9,449 nucleotides of DNA from Gemmatimonadales bacterium (GTDB taxonomy: Bacteria; Gemmatimonadota; Gemmatimonadetes; Gemmatimonadales; GWC2-71-9): assembly GCA_025929805.1 (NCBI GenBank), contig JAICPP010000118.1:1-9449 (forward strand). The letters are read 5' to 3'. Positions 1 through 5,938 of the stretch are shown here, piece by piece; the stretch's first letter is position 1, and every line of letters begins with the position of its first letter. Below the pieces are notes generated by a model. It was not told the origin of the DNA, searched no databases, and saw nothing but the letters and a program-made list of their open reading frames with translations. Both the position numbers and the translations under genes were made by a program.

Positions 1-25
1 CGACGCGGTGTCCGGCGCCGCGTCG
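1..25. other. Perfect 8-bp inverted repeat just downstream of atpH
   Basis: CGACGCGG at 1-8 and CCGCGTCG at 18-25 form a perfect stem with a 9-nt loop. It begins 10 nt past the atpH stop (36-38, minus strand). No T-tract is visible before the window edge, so it is not a convincing intrinsic terminator. In an atp operon the next gene would normally be atpA, so this may be an intercistronic hairpin or part of a leader. The edge prevents a better call. Confidence 0.35.
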
Positions 26-35
26 TGTAGTCACG

Positions 36-572
36 TCAATGCGCCATCAATTGTCGGCGGAGCTTGGTCATCCGACGCCGCACCGACCCGTCCAGCACCC
101 GCTCCCCTACCCGCACGATGGTCCCGCCGAGTATCTCCGGGTCCACGTTGAACGCGGGGATCACCTGCTTGCCCAGTTGACGGCTCAACGAATCCTGGAT
201 GGACCGTCTCAGCTTCTCATCCGGATCCCGCGCCAGGGTGATGCCGGCCCGCACCCGGTCGAGCTTCAGGTCCAGAAGCTTCATGTACTCGGTGGCGATC
301 TCTCGGAGCAGCTGCTGGCGACCCCGTTTGACCACTGCCTGGAGGAACAGCACGAACTCGCGCGGGACGTCCCGCAGCGCTGCCCCCAGCAGCCGGGCCT
401 TTTCGGCCTTGGGCACCCGGGGCGACATCAAGACCGCCTGCACCCGCGGGGTCTGCTCCACAGCGGCGGCGACGGCATCGAGCAGCTCGGCGTAGCGCTC
501 CACGTTCCCGCTGCGCTCGCCGAGCTGAAACACCGCCTCAGCGTAATTTCGGGCGATCGTCTCGGTTCTCAA
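36..572 (-). CDS. atpH: F1F0 ATP synthase subunit delta
   Basis: This 178-residue protein is the peripheral-stalk subunit that joins the F1 head to the b subunits. Its length matches the family. The N-terminal part opens with TIARNYAEAVFQLGER, the usual six-helix bundle start, and the C-terminal part carries the delta signature around NVDPEILGGTIVRVGERVLD (residues about 143-162). It ends in a basic tail rich in Arg. The start is TTG, overlapping the atpF stop in a TTGA arrangement, with a modest purine-rich stretch (GGTGG) upstream, so translation is probably coupled to atpF. It is the last complete gene of the minus-strand atp operon here; atpA would be expected beyond the left edge. The identification is secure; the TTG start is likely but rests on the fit to the family N-terminus and the overlap. 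Confidence 0.95.
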   Translation of the reverse strand: MRTETIARNYAEAVFQLGERSGNVERYAELLDAVAAAVEQTPRVQAVLMSPRVPKAEKARLLGAALRDVPREFVLFLQAVVKRGRQQLLREIATEYMKLLDLKLDRVRAGITLARDPDEKLRRSIQDSLSRQLGKQVIPAFNVDPEILGGTIVRVGERVLDGSVRRRMTKLRRQLMAH

Positions 573-1111
573 TGCCGGGTATCCACCGCCGCGAGGTATT
601 CCTGCACGATCTTGCGGTCGGTGTCGGAATCGAGCCGCTCACCGATCAGCTTGGATGCCGCGGCCAGAGAGAGGTCTACTGCCTCGCGCCGCAGCTCGAC
701 CACGGCCCGATCTCGTTCGGCGCCAATGTCGCGTCGGGCCCGTTCCAGCAGCTCTTCCTGCTCTTGCCGGGTCTTCTCCATTGCGAGCGCGCGCTCCTTG
801 TCTGCCGCCTCACGCGCCTCCGCCAACACCGCATGGGCGGAGGCCCTGGCGTCGGCCACGAGCTTCTGATGCTGCGCCAACAACGCGGCCGCCTCCGCCC
901 GGTTCCGCTCCGCCTCGGCCAGCTGCTCCTCCAGGGCTCGCTCCCGCGCCTCGACCGCGCCCAGCAAGGCGGGCCAGGCGAACTTCCGCAGAACGAGGAG
1001 CAAGACCAGAAACACGAGTACGGTCCAGAACATCAGGCCGAACTCGACCGTGAGCGGACCGCGCGCGGGGGCGGCGTGTTCCTGAGTGAGCGCGAGAGCG
1101 AGCGATAGCAT
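569..1111 (-). CDS. atpF: F1F0 ATP synthase subunit b
   Basis: This 180-residue protein is the membrane-anchored stator subunit. One membrane segment lies near residues 25-42 (FGLMFWTVLVFLVLLLVL), followed by KFAWPALLGAVEARE, the typical b-subunit hinge. A long, highly charged coiled-coil rich in Ala, Glu and Arg then runs from about 55 to 150. The ATG is preceded by GGAG about 5 nt upstream, which supports this start. The first 18 residues before the membrane segment are mildly hydrophobic (MLSLALALTQEHAA) and resemble the N-terminus of the c subunit encoded just upstream. The 89-nt gap to atpE is unusually long for this operon and is filled by a heptanucleotide inverted repeat. The last 4 bases overlap atpH. 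Confidence 0.96.
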   Translation of the reverse strand: MLSLALALTQEHAAPARGPLTVEFGLMFWTVLVFLVLLLVLRKFAWPALLGAVEARERALEEQLAEAERNRAEAAALLAQHQKLVADARASAHAVLAEAREAADKERALAMEKTRQEQEELLERARRDIGAERDRAVVELRREAVDLSLAAASKLIGERLDSDTDRKIVQEYLAAVDTRH

Positions 1112-1120
1112 GGTAACTCC

Positions 1121-1200
1121 AGTCCAGGGTCCGGGGTTTAGGGCCTAGGATCCAGGTTCTCGTTTTCACCTTAGACCCTAGACCTTAGACCCTTGACCCG
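1121..1200. repeat. Facing arrays of degenerate 7-bp repeats between atpE and atpF
   Basis: On the plus strand, heptads AGGGTCC (1126), GGGGTTT (1133), AGGGCCT (1140), AGGATCC (1147) and AGGTTCT (1154) form one array. After a short AC-poor spacer (1161-1170), TTAGACC (1171), CTAGACC (1178), TTAGACC (1185) and CTTGACC (1192) form the facing array. The shared unit is GGTCTAG and its complement, so the transcript can fold into a long imperfect hairpin. The element fills almost the whole gap between the atpE stop and the atpF ribosome-binding site. Period and orientation were read directly; the function is unknown. Confidence 0.85.
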
Positions 1201-1485
1201 TCAAAACGTGATCTTGCTCTGAATGAGAAACCCGATAACCGCCACGAACAGCGCGACGCCTTCGATGAGCGCGGCGGCGATGATCATAGCGGTCTGAATA
1301 CGGGCCGTTGCGTCTGGCTGCCGGGCAATGCCCTCGGTGGCGGAGCCACCGATGCGGCCGATGCCCACGCCGGCACCGAGCACCGCAAGGCCGGCGGCGA
1401 GACCGGCGCCGATCAGACCAAGGCCTCTCCCGGTAGCGCCGGTGGCAGCTGCGGCTTCCTGGAGGAGAGCGAGCATGTACAGCAT
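1201..1485 (-). CDS. atpE: F1F0 ATP synthase subunit c
   Basis: This 94-residue proteolipid forms the rotating ring that carries protons. Two membrane helices (about 22-46 and 65-88) flank the conserved polar loop ARQPDAT. The ion-carrying carboxylate is Glu75 in ALIEGVALF. The following Gly-Val and the absence of the Gln/Ser/Thr pattern of sodium-binding rings suggest proton specificity, which is an inference from known c-ring motifs. The helix-1 stretch GAGVGIGRIGGSATEGIA resembles Bacteroidota-type c subunits. There is an N-terminal extension of about 20 residues (MLYMLALLQEAAAATG) relative to E. coli. The ATG has GGAG about 8 nt upstream. The gene lies 246 bp after atpB, and a heptad repeat hairpin follows its stop. 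Confidence 0.97.
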   Translation of the reverse strand: MLYMLALLQEAAAATGATGRGLGLIGAGLAAGLAVLGAGVGIGRIGGSATEGIARQPDATARIQTAMIIAAALIEGVALFVAVIGFLIQSKITF

Positions 1486-1731
1486 GGTTCACTCCATCTT
1501 GAGCGGGAGACCGAATTCACCTCTGCGCTCGCCGGAGCAGCGGCCGACTCTCCCGAAACGGCCTCGCTCTGGCAACCCGCCATCGTTCCGGCTCCATGCT
1601 GGAACAGCGGGCTTCGTCCGCCACCCGGCGGAGTACCTGATCGAACCGGCGCGAACGCTCGCCGGCCGATATCCTGCTTCTTCCTACCCACTCCCTTGAC
1701 CGACTGTCCCGCCCGACCGCCGAGCCGCCTG
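1486..1731. other. Intergenic spacer between atpB and atpE, no supported gene
   Basis: The spacer is 246 bp, unusually long inside a tightly packed atp operon. Minus-strand reading frames cross it but run into atpE or atpB in the wrong frame and show no recognisable family. Near the atpB stop the minus strand is a GGCGG/TCGGG-rich run with a weak 7-nt rhythm, much less clear than the four arrays listed elsewhere. The atpE ribosome-binding site sits at its atpE-proximal end. A longer leader for the highly translated c subunit is plausible but unproven. Confidence 0.5.
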
Positions 1732-2733
1732 TTAATGCTCCGCCCGCATGAGTCCGATGAACACCGCAGTCAGCAGGGTGAACACGAACGCCTGCAGGAA
1801 GGCCACGAACACCTCGAGCAGCATGACCCCCGTGGCCAGGAGCGAGGCTCCTATTCCCACCAGGTAGCTCTGAAACAGAAAGGTGAGTCCGAGCAGCGCG
1901 AGCACCAGCACGTGCCCCGAGGTCATGTTGGCGAAGAGTCGGACCGCGAGCGCAAACGGCTTGGCCAGCTTGCCAATGATCTCGATCGGCGTCATTACCA
2001 CCAGCAAGAGCACCTTCAGCGCCGAACCACCCACTCCACCGGGCAGGCCCGGCGGAAGGTAGAAGATGGTCTTCATGTAGCCCTTGAATCCGAGCGAGCG
2101 CATTCCGGTGATCTCGATGACAACAAATGCCATCAATGCCAGCGCGGCCGTCACCGCAATGTTGCTGGTGGCGGTAGCTCCCCAGGGCAGGAGACCCAGG
2201 AGATTCATGGCCAGGATGAAGAAGAAGACCGTGAGCAAAAAGGGAGCGTAGCCCTCGCCGTGGGGACCTACGTTGGGGAGGACCACTTCCTGGCGAACCC
2301 ATAAAGCCATCGCCTCCATCGCTCCGGCAAACCCCTTGGGCGGGCGGCCCTCGGCTTGGCGCCGAGCTACAGCGCGGGCGCTGAGAACGAAGACCAGCGC
2401 TACGATGACCGCGGCGAGCAGCATGTACACCAGATGTCTGGTCGGTGAGAGATCAAGGTACCGCGGCTGGCCATGCGAGTCCGTGCCCAGCGGGATCTTC
2501 CAATTGTCGGGGAGGTGGACGATCCCGAAGGGAGTCTCCAGCTCGTGCGCGTTGGCGATGTGATGCGCGATGTCGATCTGATTGCTGGTGGCCTCGTGCT
2601 GGCCCGCGGGAGCCACCGCCTCCCGGCCAACCTCGTGCGCCGGTTCCTGCGCCGCCAAGGGAGCGGCAAGGCCGCCGCCCAGGAGAGCCAGAACCACGCC
2701 CAAAACCTTGGTCAACCCGAATCGCTGCGTCAT
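1732..2733 (-). CDS. atpB: F1F0 ATP synthase subunit a
   Basis: This 333-residue protein forms the two proton half-channels against the c ring. The essential arginine is R265 in AVRLFANMTSGH, matching E. coli R210. Q314 in FLQAF matches E. coli Q252. H274 and E307 stand where E. coli has E219 and H245, the swapped Glu/His pair known in mitochondria and some bacteria. It is longer than the E. coli protein. Residues 1-28 look like a cleavable signal peptide (LALLGGGLAAPLAAQE), and the stretch to about 95 is His-rich and presumably periplasmic, as in Bacteroidota a subunits. The ATG overlaps the stop of the upstream gene as ATGA, with no strong ribosome-binding site, so translational coupling is likely. 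Confidence 0.97.
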   Translation of the reverse strand: MTQRFGLTKVLGVVLALLGGGLAAPLAAQEPAHEVGREAVAPAGQHEATSNQIDIAHHIANAHELETPFGIVHLPDNWKIPLGTDSHGQPRYLDLSPTRHLVYMLLAAVIVALVFVLSARAVARRQAEGRPPKGFAGAMEAMALWVRQEVVLPNVGPHGEGYAPFLLTVFFFILAMNLLGLLPWGATATSNIAVTAALALMAFVVIEITGMRSLGFKGYMKTIFYLPPGLPGGVGGSALKVLLLVVMTPIEIIGKLAKPFALAVRLFANMTSGHVLVLALLGLTFLFQSYLVGIGASLLATGVMLLEVFVAFLQAFVFTLLTAVFIGLMRAEH

Positions 2734-3095
2734 CGTGTGTCCCGGGAGTGTTCCCGCACCGCCGTCGCCGCTTCCACCAACAGGAGCACCAGGAGCGTAC
2801 CGACCAGAGCCAGGAGCAGGGCGCCGGTCTGCCAGCGGTACTCCGGGGCCAGCACCAGCGCCGCAATCGCCACCGCCGCGAGCCGGATGACCATCCCTCC
2901 TACCCACACCAGCTGGAACCGCTCGGTCCCGATGCTTCGGAGGGTCCACCACCCCAGCGGCGCCTGCACCAGCAGGCCGCCTACTACACCAATCGCGATC
3001 TCGGTTCGAAGCGACGGTTCAGCCAGAACCACGATCATCGCTCCGAGCACTGCCACCGCCGCAAGTCCGGTCGCATAGCGGCGGGCGGTACTCAC
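2730..3095 (-). CDS. AtpI-like ATP synthase-associated membrane protein
   Basis: This small membrane protein of 121 residues has four predicted membrane segments: about 8-24, 30-50 including GVVGGLLVQAPLGWW, 62-82, and 89-110. Length, topology and position just before atpB match AtpI (ATP synthase subunit I), which in other bacteria helps assemble the c ring or handles Mg2+ near it. Sequence identity cannot be judged by eye, so this is a positional and topological call. The start chosen is GTG at 3093-3095, overlapping the atpZ stop as GTGA, with AAGGA about 9 nt upstream; longer in-frame extensions would run through atpZ and are rejected. The stop overlaps the atpB start. The tail ends in the charged EAATAVREHSRDTR. 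Confidence 0.7.
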   Translation of the reverse strand: MSTARRYATGLAAVAVLGAMIVVLAEPSLRTEIAIGVVGGLLVQAPLGWWTLRSIGTERFQLVWVGGMVIRLAAVAIAALVLAPEYRWQTGALLLALVGTLLVLLLVEAATAVREHSRDTR

Positions 3096-3316
3096 TCCGA
3101 CCCATCCTTTCGACCCAGCGAGCGGATGAGCCAGTACATCGTTCCGCCAAACCCGATAAACGCAAAGACCACCGTCAGCAGCCCGCCGGTACCCAGGTGG
3201 CGATCCAGCCACTGCCCCAGCCACACGAATACCAGAAGGCTCACCGCCAGCTGCACACCGAGCCCGGCGTACCGCATTCCTCCGGTGCCGCGTCTCCCCG
3301 GATCTGGGGTCTTCAC
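3092..3316 (-). CDS. atpZ: AtpZ/AtpI family protein (ATP synthase gene 1)
   Basis: This 74-residue two-helix membrane protein contains YAGLGVQLAVSLLVFVWLG, then QWLDRHLGTGG, then a second helix TVVFAFIGFGGTMYWLIRSL, the pattern of the AtpZ family that begins many atp operons. AtpZ with AtpI has been linked to divalent-cation transport and c-ring assembly. The call uses the GTG at 3316, which lacks a good ribosome-binding site. An in-frame ATG at 3277 follows GGAGGA but with only about 1 nt spacing, too short for ordinary initiation. A candidate promoter lies so close to the GTG that a leaderless start is possible. It is the first gene of the operon. Confidence 0.8.
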   Translation of the reverse strand: MKTPDPGRRGTGGMRYAGLGVQLAVSLLVFVWLGQWLDRHLGTGGLLTVVFAFIGFGGTMYWLIRSLGRKDGSE

Positions 3317-3322
3317 GGCGTG

Positions 3323-3351
3323 AACCTATGCGCTTGTGAAAAATTTCGCAA
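3323..3351 (-). promoter_or_regulatory. Candidate sigma-70-like promoter of the atp operon
   Basis: On the minus strand, TTGCGA (3351-3346) and TAGGTT (3328-3323) are spaced by 17 nt. They match the consensus at 4 and 3 of 6 positions. The -10 box would put the transcript start at or next to the atpZ GTG, implying a leaderless or near-leaderless message. This is weak evidence from matching only. Confidence 0.25.
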
Positions 3352-3438
3352 TGTGGGGGCAGCCGCCGGACCCCAGTCTACAGGCATCGGTAACAGACCG
3401 GAGCAGGGCAGAAGAATCTCGCCTCTATCATGTGGCGT

Positions 3439-3495
3439 CCGGGGACTGGGGATTGGCGACTGACGACCTATCTGGCGTCTGCCGTCTGTCCCCGG
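3439..3495. repeat. Facing arrays of degenerate 7-bp repeats upstream of moxR
   Basis: Heptads GGGGACT (3441), GGGGATT (3448), GGCGACT (3455) and GACGACC (3462) are followed by the spacer TATC and then TGGCGTC (3473), TGCCGTC (3480) and TGTCCCC (3487). The second set is the complement type of the first (GGGGACA, GACGGCA, GACGCCA when reversed). The outer ends CCGGGGAC (3439-3446) and GTCCCCGG (3488-3495) are a perfect 8-bp inverted repeat. The element lies 34 nt before the moxR ATG, in the divergent atpZ-moxR region. Confidence 0.8.
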
Positions 3496-3529
3496 TTAAA
3501 TCTCAGCTCATAACCTTTACCGAGACCGC

Positions 3530-4543
3530 ATGACTGTCACCCAAGCCGTACCCCACGACGACGTTCAACAGCTCGAGCGTCTGGTCGGCGCCGTCACCCG
3601 GCTCAAGAGCCAGGTGGCTCAACGCATTGTGGGGCAGGAAGAGGTCGTGGACGGAATTTTGACCGCCATCCTCGCGGGCGGCCACGCGCTCCTCATCGGA
3701 GTTCCCGGCCTGGCCAAGACGCTCATGGTGCAGACCGTGGCCGAGGCACTGGACCTGAGCTTCAATCGGGTGCAGTTCACGCCGGACCTGATGCCCAGCG
3801 ACATCACCGGCACCGAGATCATTGAAGAGGATCTCACCACCGGCCGGCGCGCATTTCGGTTCGTCAAAGGCCCCATCTTTGCGAACGTGGTGCTGGCCGA
3901 CGAAATCAACCGCACGCCACCCAAGACCCAGGCCGCGCTGCTCCAGGCCATGCAGGAGCATCAGATCACCGCGGCCGGAACCACCTACCGGCTGCCGGAT
4001 CCGTTCTTTGTCCTGGCCACGCAGAACCCAATCGAGCAGGAGGGCACCTATCCGCTCCCGGAGGCACAGCTCGACCGGTTCATGCTGGAGCTGCGGGTGA
4101 GCTATCCCAGCCGAGTCGAGGAAGAGGCGATTGTGGAGCAGACTACCGGGATGACCCGGGCAGGGCTCCAGCCGGTGCTCGATGCCCAGTCGGTTCTGGC
4201 GATGCAGACCCTGGTCCGGCGAATCCCGGTGTCGCGCGGACTGATCCGAGCGGCAGTGAGCCTGGCCCGAATGACCCGCCCGGGCGACGCCGATGCTCCC
4301 GGCTTTATCAAGGAATACGTCGAATGGGGCGCTGGTCCCCGCGCATCGCAATACCTGGTGCTCGGCGCCAAGGCCCGCGCCGCAATCGGCGGCCGGCCCA
4401 TGGCGGACCTGGAGGACGTGCGGGCGGTCGCATCGTCGGTCCTGCGCCATCGGATTGTCACCAACTTCGCGGCGGAGGCAGCCGACCGGACCAGTGAGGA
4501 CCTGGTACGAGAGCTGGTAAGTGCCAAGGGGTGGCTGGGGTAG
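3530..4543 (+). CDS. MoxR-type AAA+ ATPase
   Basis: This 337-residue cytoplasmic ATPase belongs to the MoxR family, whose members act as chaperones that load metals or remodel partner proteins, often carrying VWA domains. Walker A is GVPGLAKT (57-64), Walker B is VVLADEIN (120-127), and sensor 1 with the second conserved box is ATQNPIEQEGTYPLPEAQLD (163-182). A lid domain follows, with the sensor-2 region GPRASQYLVLGAKARA near 269-284. Length is typical. The usual partners (DUF58, VWA or transglutaminase genes) are absent: a terminator and a convergent gene follow directly. The ATG fits the family N-terminus, but no Shine-Dalgarno sequence precedes it; the leader ends in CAGCTCATAACC, like the heptads upstream of the 7715 antiporter. 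A TATCAT box at 3426-3431 could be its -10 element, without a clear -35. Confidence 0.93.
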   Translation: MTVTQAVPHDDVQQLERLVGAVTRLKSQVAQRIVGQEEVVDGILTAILAGGHALLIGVPGLAKTLMVQTVAEALDLSFNRVQFTPDLMPSDITGTEIIEEDLTTGRRAFRFVKGPIFANVVLADEINRTPPKTQAALLQAMQEHQITAAGTTYRLPDPFFVLATQNPIEQEGTYPLPEAQLDRFMLELRVSYPSRVEEEAIVEQTTGMTRAGLQPVLDAQSVLAMQTLVRRIPVSRGLIRAAVSLARMTRPGDADAPGFIKEYVEWGAGPRASQYLVLGAKARAAIGGRPMADLEDVRAVASSVLRHRIVTNFAAEAADRTSEDLVRELVSAKGWLG

Positions 4544-4660
4544 GCGGGTAGGGTAGAAGCCTAGTAACAAGAATAGAAAAGCCCGGCCATCACTGACCGG
4601 GCTTTCATTTCTAAGTACGACCTGCCTATCCACTTCCCACTTAACCGCTTACCCCCTTAC
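4541..4660. repeat. Heptad-like repeats flanking the moxR/lipoprotein terminator
   Basis: From the moxR stop onward the plus strand reads TAGGCGG (4541), GTAGGGT (4548), AGAAGCC (4555) and TAGTAAC (4562). On the other side of the terminator lie CTATCCA (4626), CTTCCCA (4633), an 8-mer at 4640, CTTACCC (4648) and then the lipoprotein stop codon. Reversed, the right side is of the GTAAGCG/GAAGTGG type, matching the GTAGGCG type on the left. Both stop codons (TAG and TAA) are part of the repeat text. It is less regular than the other sites. Confidence 0.6.
4578..4605. terminator. Strong bidirectional intrinsic terminator
   Basis: AAAGCCCGG (4578-4586) and CCGGGCTTT (4597-4605) form a perfect 9-bp stem with a 10-nt loop. 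A-rich and T-rich flanks on both sides give a U-tract in either direction (CTTTCATTTCT on plus; CTTTTCTATTCTTG on minus). It sits between the convergent moxR and lipoprotein genes and can end both transcripts. Confidence 0.9.
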
Positions 4661-5781
4661 TGCTGAAAGATCGATCCCACCGGTGCCAGCATCTGATCGA
4701 ACGAGGTAAACGCTCCCGCTTGCACCTCGAACACGTGCTGGAGCGCCAGGAGCTCGTCCTCAGCCAGTGGCGTTCCGTCGACCCGGGTGATCGTGGTCGT
4801 GGTGCCGTTGGTTGTGATCGTGGCGAAAGCGTGGCCGTTGACCCGGATGTTGAGGTTGCCGCTGGTCTCGGTGAACTGCCCGCTCATGGTGACCGTGCCG
4901 TTCGGCCCCCGCATCGTGAGGTTGACAACGATGGGACTGCTCGGCTGGCTGACGTCGGAGATGCTCACGCTCAGGTCGATCGAGACATCGCGCTGGGGAA
5001 TATCCAGCGCGTAGGTCAGGGTGAGCCCGGCGGTGTAGGTCAGGGTGGTGCTCACGTTGATGTTGGCCTGGGTCGTTCCGTCGGTGACGTATCCGATAGC
5101 CGTCACCCGGCCGCTGGTGGCTCCCTCGCTTACCGTGACGGTGTAGTCGACGAAGGTCACGCCGCCGGACACCACCTGCACCCGAGCCGCCTGAGTGCTG
5201 CCGCCGCTCAGGTCGATGAGGTCGACATATCCCACCTGTGTCAACGGCTCGGCCGGCGCATATGTCACCGGGTTTACCGCATAAATAAGGAAACGGACGC
5301 CGTTCGCCGGGGCGCCGGTCAGATCGGACGAGACGTAGCCCCCGGTGCCCGGATCATAGATGAACGTCCTTCCTGCAACCTCGGCGGGTATCGCGGCAAC
5401 ACCCGGTCCCGCGTTGAACGATGGGCGCACACCTCTCTGCTTCAGGGTTGCGGCGAGTCGCTCAACGCTGCGGGCCGCTGCGGCGCGGATCGCTTGAGGG
5501 TTCCCCCGCTCCGCAGCCAGGCTCTTTCCGATCTCGACGGCGGCGGCTGAGGCCGAGATGACCGGCGAGCCGAGGAGCGCCGCATCGAACATCAGGCTGA
5601 AGGTCGAGAAGCTGTTGAAGGTCGCGGAGGCAAACGTGGAGTTCATCGCCTCGAGGTCGGCCGTCGTTCCCGCCGGGTTGAATGGCGCATCCGGCGTCGA
5701 TTCACCGCCGCAGCCGGCCAGTGTGAGAGATACCAGCGCCACCGTCGCGACAGAGCGCTTGGCGATTTGCAGCACACGCAT
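4657..5781 (-). CDS. Predicted lipoprotein of unknown function
   Basis: This 374-residue protein is not a family I recognise. The N-terminus has two basic residues, a hydrophobic core and the lipobox LAGC with Cys24, so signal peptidase II processing is expected. Gly25-Gly26 after the Cys does not suggest inner-membrane retention, so an outer-membrane location is inferred. Residues 77-115 are Ala-rich and helical (AAAVEIGKSLAAERGN, AAAARSVERLAATLKQRG). From about 135 the protein is rich in beta-prone Thr, Val and Ser repeats, including TYAPAEPLTQVGYVDLIDL and TTNGTTTTITRVDG, which suggests a beta-sandwich or repeated beta domain. No catalytic motif is visible. The ATG has GGAGG 8 nt upstream, a strong ribosome-binding site. 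It appears monocistronic, converging on moxR across a shared terminator. Expression and lipoprotein nature are well supported; function is open. Confidence 0.85.
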   Translation of the reverse strand: MRVLQIAKRSVATVALVSLTLAGCGGESTPDAPFNPAGTTADLEAMNSTFASATFNSFSTFSLMFDAALLGSPVISASAAAVEIGKSLAAERGNPQAIRAAAARSVERLAATLKQRGVRPSFNAGPGVAAIPAEVAGRTFIYDPGTGGYVSSDLTGAPANGVRFLIYAVNPVTYAPAEPLTQVGYVDLIDLSGGSTQAARVQVVSGGVTFVDYTVTVSEGATSGRVTAIGYVTDGTTQANINVSTTLTYTAGLTLTYALDIPQRDVSIDLSVSISDVSQPSSPIVVNLTMRGPNGTVTMSGQFTETSGNLNIRVNGHAFATITTNGTTTTITRVDGTPLAEDELLALQHVFEVQAGAFTSFDQMLAPVGSIFQQ

Positions 5782-5886
5782 GAGTTCCGCCTCCGTATGT
5801 GGGAGCAGTTGAGGGCGGCCTGCGCGTCGAAGCGCCGGTCTAAGCCGCCAAATACATGGACCTAGAGGTACGGTTGGGGGTATCGG

Positions 5887-5912
5887 GGGCCGCGCTGATC
5901 GTTCGGCGGCCC
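5887..5912. other. Hairpin between the lipoprotein and antiporter genes
   Basis: GGGCCGC (5887-5893) and GCGGCCC (5906-5912) form a perfect 7-bp stem with a 12-nt loop. It lies 26 nt past the final stop of the antiporter reading frame and upstream of the lipoprotein gene. There is no T-tract on the minus strand, so it could be a weak or Rho-assisted terminator or a regulatory hairpin. The rest of 5782-5938 holds only the lipoprotein leader with its ribosome-binding site. Confidence 0.4.
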
Positions 5913-5938
5913 GAGACTGCGGTGGGATAAGGCAACGG

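Noticed and set aside
39..1108. Long plus-strand reading frames opposite atpH and atpF
   Set aside because: They mirror real, conserved atp genes in GC-rich DNA, have skewed composition rich in Arg, Pro and Gln, and match no family.
1121..1200. CRISPR array
   Set aside because: The units are 7 bp with no spacers and are arranged face to face, unlike CRISPR repeats.
1201..1485. Sodium-driven ATP synthase c ring
   Set aside because: Glu75 is followed by Gly-Val rather than Ser/Thr, and the helix-1 Gln of sodium rings is replaced (Arg44), so proton use is more likely.
1413..1691. A 92-residue minus-strand frame in the atpB-atpE spacer
   Set aside because: It overlaps the start of atpE in another frame, has low-complexity Gly/Ser/Ala content and no recognisable domain.
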